Shown here: one piece after another, positions 23,549 through 28,537 of the stretch | Layout of the letters: each line of letters starts with the position of its first letter | Position numbering within the stretch: the stretch's first letter is position 1 | NCBI GenBank assembly: GCA_023410905.1 | Contig: JAEYPL010000234.1 | Coordinates: 1 to 28,537 of the forward strand | Reading direction: 5' to 3' | Source of the DNA: Pseudomonadota bacterium | GTDB taxonomy: Bacteria > Pseudomonadota > Alphaproteobacteria > Rhizobiales > Hyphomicrobiaceae | DNA length: 28,537 nucleotides | Program-made: the position numbers and the translations under genes | Notes under the pieces: model-generated | The model's database searches: none | What the model saw: the letters and a program-made list of their open reading frames with translations, nothing else | What the model was told of the DNA's origin: nothing

Positions 23549-23580
23549 AGGGCCTGCAGCTAGCTCTGCAGGCCCTTTCA
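23549..23580 (+). terminator. Intrinsic terminator after the DUF1236 gene
   Basis: AGGGCCTGCAG (23549-23559) and CTGCAGGCCCT (23566-23576) form a perfect 11-bp stem with a 6-nt loop, followed by TTTCA. It starts 15 bases after the stop codon. The T-run is short but the stem is very stable. Confidence 0.8.
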
Positions 23581-24038
23581 AGCTTTCGTAGACAGGCCTA
23601 TGGTGCGGCTTCCCCCTACGACATTGATGGGGCTTGCTAGCACTCACCAGCTTGAGTGCGAACGCATCTCCCCGCCGCGGAGGCCGCCAGTAAGCTCTGG
23701 CGCCGACGGGTTCTCAGGTGTAACGTTGCGACGTCGAAGCGATGGATTGTGACCCAAGTCATTTGATGCAGTTGAGGCCACATCGATAAACCGCGTTTTA
23801 AGGCCGTTAAGGCCTCGAAGCGGTTTAGGGCCCGGGACCGTGCAGCGGCGGTTTCGGGCTTTATTATGTGACGTTCGTACGCCTTAAAGGTTCGCTTTTG
23901 GGACCACATCGCTATGCGCGACGCGGTGGCGCTTTCATCGCTTTGGCCGTTCCTACTTGAGAAGCGAAGGCATCCCTCACAAAGCTTGTGATGGAATCGG
24001 TCGCTGAGACAGTCAGCAATCCCAGGTAACTTCTTCTG
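23581..24038. other. Intergenic stretch, no intact gene recognised
   Basis: About 460 bases. A minus-strand frame (23637-23909) is open but has no recognisable product or ribosome-binding site. GGCCGTTAAGGCC-type short palindromes near 23800-23815 may be structural. The stretch precedes the ligase-like remnant and could contain more decayed sequence of the same gene. Confidence 0.4.
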
Positions 24039-24083
24039 GAGGCAGAGGATCGCGGTTTGGAGGGCATTGTCTCCAAGCGCTAG
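24039..24083 (+). pseudogene. Fragment resembling an ATP-dependent DNA ligase (LigD-type)
   Basis: The frame reads EAEDRGLEGIVSKR and then a stop. GLEGIVSKR is a strongly conserved motif of the adenylation domain of LigD-type ATP-dependent ligases used in bacterial non-homologous end joining. Nothing else of the protein is readable before or after, apart from a possible basic/aromatic stretch (WCKWIQ) after the stop. This is a short remnant and the call rests on a single motif. Confidence 0.5.
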
Positions 24084-24204
24084 GATGCGTTGGGTATATG
24101 GTGCAAGTGGATACAGGCAGAAGATCGCTGATTAAACCCATCTTGGAAATCGGTTGCCCATAACGCAAGTGACGGAGTAAGCGGATTTTGATAGAGTGAG
24201 AAAC

Positions 24205-24681
24205 ATGCTGACTTACCTTCGGCTCCTTGCCTGTATTGCCCTGTGTTTTGCTGTCGCATCGGTGGGCGCGTTAGTGACGCGACCCGAGATTCCCGCGTGG
24301 TACGCGACGCTGGATAAGCCCTCCTGGACACCACCTCCTTGGCTGTTCCCGGTAGTTTGGAACATTCTCTATCTGCTCATGGCGGTAAGTCTTTGGCGCC
24401 TTTGGGAGCGTATGCGCGAGAGCGTGGCAGGCGCCAACCGCGCCATTTGGTTGTTTCTCGCCCAGCTTGCTTTGAATGCGGCGTGGTCTCCTATCTTCTT
24501 TGGCCTGCATGCCATCCGTGGCGGCCTCGTCGTTATCATCGCGCTCGCGGTTGTTCTCTTTGCGACGGTCATCGCGGCGATACGCGTGGACCGTGCGGCG
24601 GCATGGATGCTGGTGCCATACCTTGCCTGGATTCTATATGCGAGTTCGCTTAACGCGGCGATCACATACCTCAATGTGTAA
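24205..24681 (+). CDS. tspO: TspO/MBR family membrane protein
   Basis: TspO (tryptophan-rich sensory protein) is a five-helix membrane protein that binds porphyrins and related ligands; in Rhodobacter it modulates the response of photosynthesis genes to oxygen. The 158-residue product shows the family landmarks KPSWTPPPWLFPVVWNILYL (about 38-57), LNAAWSPIFFGLH and VPYLAWILYASSLNAAI near the C-terminus. A GTG three codons upstream (24196) is an alternative start; ATG 24205 has GAGTGAG at good spacing. The neighbouring APC permease is on the same strand 81 bases on. Confidence 0.9.
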   Translation: MLTYLRLLACIALCFAVASVGALVTRPEIPAWYATLDKPSWTPPPWLFPVVWNILYLLMAVSLWRLWERMRESVAGANRAIWLFLAQLALNAAWSPIFFGLHAIRGGLVVIIALAVVLFATVIAAIRVDRAAAWMLVPYLAWILYASSLNAAITYLNV

Positions 24682-24762
24682 CAGTTCGACAGATGAGCGG
24701 AGCGATCGAGGGCCGCCTAGGTCATGCCTCTCATTTAGACTTACTGCCAAGTTGGTGCCGGA

Positions 24763-25959
24763 ATGACGAACGAGAATATTCCCACAGCTCAGGCTACGCT
24801 GCGTCGTTCGCTTACCTTCTGGCCCCTCCTTCTTTATGGTGTTGCCGTCATCGTCGGTGCGGGCATCTTTGTGGCCATTGCATCGGTGATTGCGCGTGTT
24901 GGCCCCGCAGCGCCATTGTCGTTCCTGCTTGCAGGCATCACCGCAGGTCTTACGGGACTGTGTTACGCCGAACTTTCCAGCCGTTATCCGGAGGCGGCTG
25001 GCGCCGCTGCTTTCGTCAAGGAAGGGTTCGGCTCAGACCGTGTGGCGCAGTTCACTGGAGTGGCTCTTACGTTGGCGGTCGCGGTCGCCGCAGCCTCCAT
25101 CGCGAGCGGCGCGGTGCAGTATCTCGCCGTGTTCATCCATCTGCGTCCGGCAGCACTCATCGGCCTGCTGGTCATAACGTTTACATTGCTTGCAATCGCG
25201 GGAGTGCGTGAGAGCGTGCACTTTGCGGCTGCCATCGGGATGGTCGAAATACTTGGCCTCTTGGTCGCTTCGTGGGCTGGGTTCGCCACTGCCCCAAGCG
25301 TTGATGTCGTGGCCCTTTGGCCAGACAACCTTCCGGCGTGGGAGGGGGTCGTTGCCGGTGCGTTCATAGCGTTCTTCGCGTTTATTGGTTTCGAGAGCTT
25401 GGTGAACATGGCCGAGGAGACCAAGGATCCGCGCCGCACTGTGCCTTATGCAATTATCTGCGCCATTCTCGTTACGACAAGCCTATATATTGTTGTCGCC
25501 GCATCGCTCGTGTTTTCGGGGCGCGGCGGCGGGAGCCCGCTGCTGGATTTGTTCCAAGGTCCATATGTGCGGATGTTCGCCGCTGTAGGTGCGCTTGCGG
25601 TCGCCAACGGGGTCTTGGTCGAGATCATGATGCTGGCGCGCCTGTTTTACGGCATGGCGCAACGCGGACAGCTTCCCGCCGCACTTGGCCGCGTCAATCC
25701 TAAAACCCAAACCCCAATCCAAGCGACGGTGACGGCGGGAGGGATTGTGCTGGTTACGGCGCTGCTGTTGCCCTTCGAGCAGCTCTTGGCTCTTGCGAAC
25801 GCGTTGACCCTCGGCATTTTCATTGCCGTCGACATAGCCCTCTGGCTCATCCAACGACGGCAGGCGGCTGGCGACGGCATCTTCACGGTGCCGGGGTGGG
25901 TGCCGCTGGTCGGCGCGGCGCTTTCATTCGGCATGATCGTGGCTGCAGCCGTATCCTAA
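24763..25959 (+). CDS. APC superfamily amino acid/amine permease
   Basis: A 398-residue transporter with about 11-12 membrane segments. The first helix has VAVIVGAGIFVAIASVIARV, the unwound G-[AG]-G-I-F segment of APC substrate binding, and AFIAFFAFIGFESLVNMAEE followed by TKDPRRTVP is the diagnostic mid-protein motif. The substrate cannot be read from sequence; amino acids or polyamines are typical. It is somewhat shorter than many relatives (430-500 residues), with the loss at the C-terminal end. The ribosome-binding site (GGTGCCGGA) is weak. Confidence 0.88.
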   Translation: MTNENIPTAQATLRRSLTFWPLLLYGVAVIVGAGIFVAIASVIARVGPAAPLSFLLAGITAGLTGLCYAELSSRYPEAAGAAAFVKEGFGSDRVAQFTGVALTLAVAVAAASIASGAVQYLAVFIHLRPAALIGLLVITFTLLAIAGVRESVHFAAAIGMVEILGLLVASWAGFATAPSVDVVALWPDNLPAWEGVVAGAFIAFFAFIGFESLVNMAEETKDPRRTVPYAIICAILVTTSLYIVVAASLVFSGRGGGSPLLDLFQGPYVRMFAAVGALAVANGVLVEIMMLARLFYGMAQRGQLPAALGRVNPKTQTPIQATVTAGGIVLVTALLLPFEQLLALANALTLGIFIAVDIALWLIQRRQAAGDGIFTVPGWVPLVGAALSFGMIVAAAVS

Positions 25960-26005
25960 CAGCGACAACAACCTCGTTTCCAAGGGTCCTTTGCTCACCG
26001 CATTA

Positions 26006-26021
26006 GATGCAACATTGCATC
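26006..26021. promoter_or_regulatory. Perfect palindrome upstream of the repeat-protein gene
   Basis: GATGCAA and TTGCATC surround a CA spacer, a perfect 7-bp inverted repeat at 26006-26021. It is 77 bases before the start of the secreted repeat protein, in a good place for a dimeric repressor or activator. No T-run follows, so it is not an obvious terminator for the permease gene. Confidence 0.5.
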
Positions 26022-26097
26022 GGGGCCTCTTCAAATAACGATTGCTAGGGAGGCAGCGCACTGGCCGCCGGATGCGGAAGGGCAGTAAGCTTACGCA

Positions 26098-28537
26098 ATG
26101 ATTGCGCGTCTTGCCCGCTTGGGGGTGCTGATGGTTGGTGCCATCACCATCGGTGTGAGCGCAAACGCCCAAGGCAACTGGGCGCAGCTTGGTCAAATCT
26201 CAAGTACTCTCGGTAATCACGACGCACGCTTGTGCATTGGTGCGCCCACCGCAGGTCGACCGTCGGATATGGGATGTCCAGGCGACGCTCCTACAGTCAC
26301 GGGCGGCAGGCTTACGGCCGACGTCCTCTCAGCCACCACAGTCAACGGCTACTATGCAAGCTTCACTACTGTCACCGCCGGAACGTACTTCGGCGACGGT
26401 TCGGGCCTTACCGGCGTTGTGGCCGCGAGCGGCGACCGCATCGTATCGGGCAGCACCTCGATGCTGGCGGTCAGTTCCAGTGGGTTTGTGTCGCTCACTC
26501 AGGCGGGCACGAACACGGGCTGGTTCGACCCGGCGCGCGGGCTTGTCACGCTGGGCATATCAGCTACCGGGCGGGTTTCCGGGAGCCAAGGGTATTTCCG
26601 TGAACATCTCGGTATCGGGACTACCAACCGCTACTACATGATCGACGTAGCTGGGCCTAATGCGAGCATGGGCTTTGCGGGTGTTGGTGATGCCAGCATG
26701 AACTTCAGCAATGCTAGCGACAATGATAGTGCGCCAGCGTTCAACTTCGCAAAATTCAGCGCATCAGGAATCCCGCTACCCAACCATGGGCTGGGGCGGA
26801 TTGTATTCCATGCATCGAACGCAAGCTGGGGATGGCAGCCGACGGCTGCGATCGAGGCGCGGTTGCAAGGGGCGGCAGCCGACGGGGATATGCCGACCTA
26901 TCTGGAATTCATGACGACATCCCCTGGGGAGGATATGAGGCGGTCGCGTATGTTTATCACGGGTAGTGGTGGAGTTGGTATCTCCCATACGGCATACAGC
27001 ACGGTTCGAGCCAAACTCGATGTGATGGGAACCATATCAGCGAGCGATGCCATTCAAGTGGGCGATAGCGCGATGACCTGTACTGCGGGCATCCCCGGTG
27101 CCATCCGCTACAATGGAGGCAGCATCCAATATTGCAACGGCACGGCCTGGACGACGCTTGCAGGCGGTAGCAACTTCGGCGATCGGATTATCTCCGGCAC
27201 CACCAACATCGTCGCCAACCAAGACCGCAGCATTACCTTTACTACAGGAAACGCTCAGCGGATGGTGATTGATGAGCGCGGCTATACGGGTATTGGCTTG
27301 GCTCGACCTTCCGCCACCTTGCATGTGGGGGGAACTTTCACGGTTTCCCAATCTCAGCAAACGACAACACCAAGTTTGGTCGTCAATAGCTATGGGAATG
27401 TAGCCATTGGTGGGCAACCCGGCAACCAGTTGCTTACGGTCCATGGCGTGTCGGCATTCAACGGCGGTTTCTACACCGGCGGCCCGATTATCTTTGGCAG
27501 TGGTACATCTATGCAGGGCGCTATCAACGGGCCAATCTGGTTCAACCCCAATGGCGTGGAAGTTTTACGCTTAATGCCAGGCGGAAACATCGGGATGGGT
27601 ACGAGCCATCCGTCAGCTACCCTTCACGTATCCGGAACAGCGCGCATCACCAGCTGGACGGTGATTGGTCGGAACACATCCCCTACGACCGAACTTGAAG
27701 TGTTTGGTACTGTCTCCGCCACGCGCTTTGTCGGTGACGGTTCCGGCCTCACCGGCATCACGGCGGATGCCACCGACCGAATCGTCTCCGGCACAACCAG
27801 TATGGTTGTGACCAGCAACACCGGCTTCGTGTCGCTCACACAGGCAGGCAGCAATAGCGCCTGGTTTGATCCCGCTCGAGGCATGGTGGCTTTGGGTGTG
27901 AGCACTACGGGGGCGGTAAGTGGTTCGGTTGGGTTCTTCCGCGATGGAATAATATTGAACGGATTGGGGCTGATCCATAACTCCAACAATGCGTATTTGA
28001 TATTTTCCGCCGGAGCCATGGATATGAGGTTTTGGGGGAATTCCCTATATCCACAAAACGGCGACCTTGATTTGGGAAGATCAGCTGCAGGCGCACACTG
28101 GCGCAATCTGTACGTTTCGCAGACGGCACATGTAGGTAAGATTTCTACGACGGCAGTATATGCGACCTCCACACTTGGCACAATCAGCAGCACATATGCC
28201 CATGGACACTACGCCAGCTTCACCACACTCACGGCAGGCCGCTTGTTCGGCGATGGTTCCGCACTGACAGGCGTAACAGCCGACGCGACCGACCGCATTG
28301 TCTCCGGCACCACCAGCATGGTGGTCATCAGCAATACTGGCTTCGTAAGCCTCACTCAAGCCAGCACCAACACCGGTTGGTTTGATCCTCAACGCGGTTT
28401 GGTAACGCTAGGCGTAAGCGCTACCGGGGCGATATCAGGCAGCGAAGGCTATTTCAATGGGTATGTGGGTCTGGGGGTGGCGAACCCCGGGGCGAGATTG
28501 ACGATAGGCAGCGTCTCTGCGGTGGGGGGTATAAGCG
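26098..28537 (+). CDS. Secreted modular repeat protein resembling phage tail fibres, 3' end missing
   Basis: The frame is open from ATG 26098 to the end of the window (813 codons, no stop). Residues 1-24 look like a signal peptide (cleavage after ANA). The rest is Gly/Ser/Thr-rich and modular. One module occurs three times: FGDGSGLTG, then DRIVSGTTSM, GFVSLTQA, WFDPxRGxVxLG, SxTGxVSGS. Motifs of the type GIGxxxPSATLHVSG recur between them (IGLARPSATLHVGG, MGTSHPSATLHVSG, LGVANPGARLTIG). A GAIRYNGGSIQYCNGTAW segment (about 336-353) resembles segments common in tail-fibre and collar-like proteins. Such sequences fold as trimeric beta structures with, often, a C-terminal self-cleaving S74 chaperone; that end is not in the window. 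The signal peptide suggests a surface adhesin rather than a virion part. Confidence 0.75.
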   Translation, partial: MIARLARLGVLMVGAITIGVSANAQGNWAQLGQISSTLGNHDARLCIGAPTAGRPSDMGCPGDAPTVTGGRLTADVLSATTVNGYYASFTTVTAGTYFGDGSGLTGVVAASGDRIVSGSTSMLAVSSSGFVSLTQAGTNTGWFDPARGLVTLGISATGRVSGSQGYFREHLGIGTTNRYYMIDVAGPNASMGFAGVGDASMNFSNASDNDSAPAFNFAKFSASGIPLPNHGLGRIVFHASNASWGWQPTAAIEARLQGAAADGDMPTYLEFMTTSPGEDMRRSRMFITGSGGVGISHTAYSTVRAKLDVMGTISASDAIQVGDSAMTCTAGIPGAIRYNGGSIQYCNGTAWTTLAGGSNFGDRIISGTTNIVANQDRSITFTTGNAQRMVIDERGYTGIGLARPSATLHVGGTFTVSQSQQTTTPSLVVNSYGNVAIGGQPGNQLLTVHGVSAFNGGFYTGGPIIFGSGTSMQGAINGPIWFNPNGVEVLRLMPGGNIGMGTSHPSATLHVSGTARITSWTVIGRNTSPTTELEVFGTVSATRFVGDGSGLTGITADATDRIVSGTTSMVVTSNTGFVSLTQAGSNSAWFDPARGMVALGVSTTGAVSGSVGFFRDGIILNGLGLIHNSNNAYLIFSAGAMDMRFWGNSLYPQNGDLDLGRSAAGAHWRNLYVSQTAHVGKISTTAVYATSTLGTISSTYAHGHYASFTTLTAGRLFGDGSALTGVTADATDRIVSGTTSMVVISNTGFVSLTQASTNTGWFDPQRGLVTLGVSATGAISGSEGYFNGYVGLGVANPGARLTIGSVSAVGGIS
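26386..26598 (+). repeat. Module copy 1 of the repeat protein
   Basis: Encodes YFGDGSGLTGVVAASGDRIV, then FVSLTQAGTNTGWFDPARGL and VTLGISATGRVSGSQGYF. It is preceded by ASFTTVTAGT, which also precedes copy 3 as ASFTTLTAGR. Confidence 0.75.
27727..27939 (+). repeat. Module copy 2 of the repeat protein
   Basis: Encodes FVGDGSGLTGITADATDRIV, then FVSLTQAGSNSAWFDPARGM and a final VSGSVGFF. It has the same length as copy 1 and differs by scattered substitutions. Confidence 0.75.
28246..28455 (+). repeat. Module copy 3 of the repeat protein
   Basis: Encodes FGDGSALTGVTADATDRIVS, then FVSLTQASTNTGWFDPQRGL and GAISGSEGYF. The ADATDRIVSGTTSMVV stretch is nearly identical to copy 2, so the two are probably recent duplications. 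Confidence 0.75.

Noticed and set aside
26189..26641. Separate + strand genes inside the repeat-protein region
   Set aside because: They are out-of-frame shadows; the frame from 26098 remains open to the end of the window and carries the signal peptide and modules.

Overview
The window looks like GC-rich alphaproteobacterial DNA, most likely Hyphomicrobiales (Rhizobiales). This rests on the style of the nar proteins, two DUF1236 domains, an Arg-rich SH3 secreted protein and plasmid-type small ORFs; it is a judgement from reading, not a search. It divides into a respiratory/nitrosative-stress half (1 to ~13 kb), a transition zone of gene remnants (~13 to 16.5 kb), an element with a plasmid-type replication origin (~16.5 to 21.3 kb) and a secreted-protein/membrane-protein tail (21.4 kb to the end).

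Region 1 (1-6285): the 3' end of a respiratory nitrate reductase operon on the + strand. It holds the end of narH, then narJ, narI, a cytoplasmic parvulin-type prolyl isomerase, a 114-residue protein with a Cys/His tail, a beta-carbonic anhydrase and a DUF2478 protein. A YbaN-type (DUF454) membrane protein on the other strand separates this run from nnrS, a haem-copper membrane protein linked to nitric oxide tolerance.

Region 2 (6286-12994): stress and regulatory genes: two cupins, a GNAT acetyltransferase and a LysR regulator. An NsrR-type regulator gene, which carries a frameshift, lies divergent from a DUF1971 gene and a membrane protein gene, with an NsrR-like 23-bp palindrome between them. 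An alpha/beta hydrolase gene is divergent from a four-helix membrane protein whose promoter has an almost perfect FNR/Anr box. Together with nar and nnrS this makes a locus for life with nitrate and NO at low oxygen. Several genes are decayed: a frameshifted membrane protein, a PAS-domain stub and nsrR.

Region 3 (12995-16570): a cytochrome c-like gene with a possible frameshift, two coupled hypothetical genes, a UvrD-type helicase remnant, an intact HNH endonuclease gene and a sequence resembling the 3' end of a tRNA at 16537-16564, a possible integration site.

Region 4 (16571-21271): a minus-strand run of seven small, mostly overlapping genes ending in an adenine-type DNA methyltransferase. 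It is followed by a 1.4-kb non-coding region holding twelve iteron-like repeats, DnaA-box-like sites and 10/11-bp AT-rich repeats, then a replication initiator gene. This reads as a plasmid replicon, either integrated or part of a plasmid or chromid.

Region 5 (21272-28537): an SH3-domain secreted protein, a double-DUF1236 protein, a DNA-ligase-like remnant, a TspO/MBR protein, an APC-family permease and the first 813 codons of a secreted, modular repeat protein resembling phage tail fibres. That last gene runs off the end of the window and is the least explained item here.
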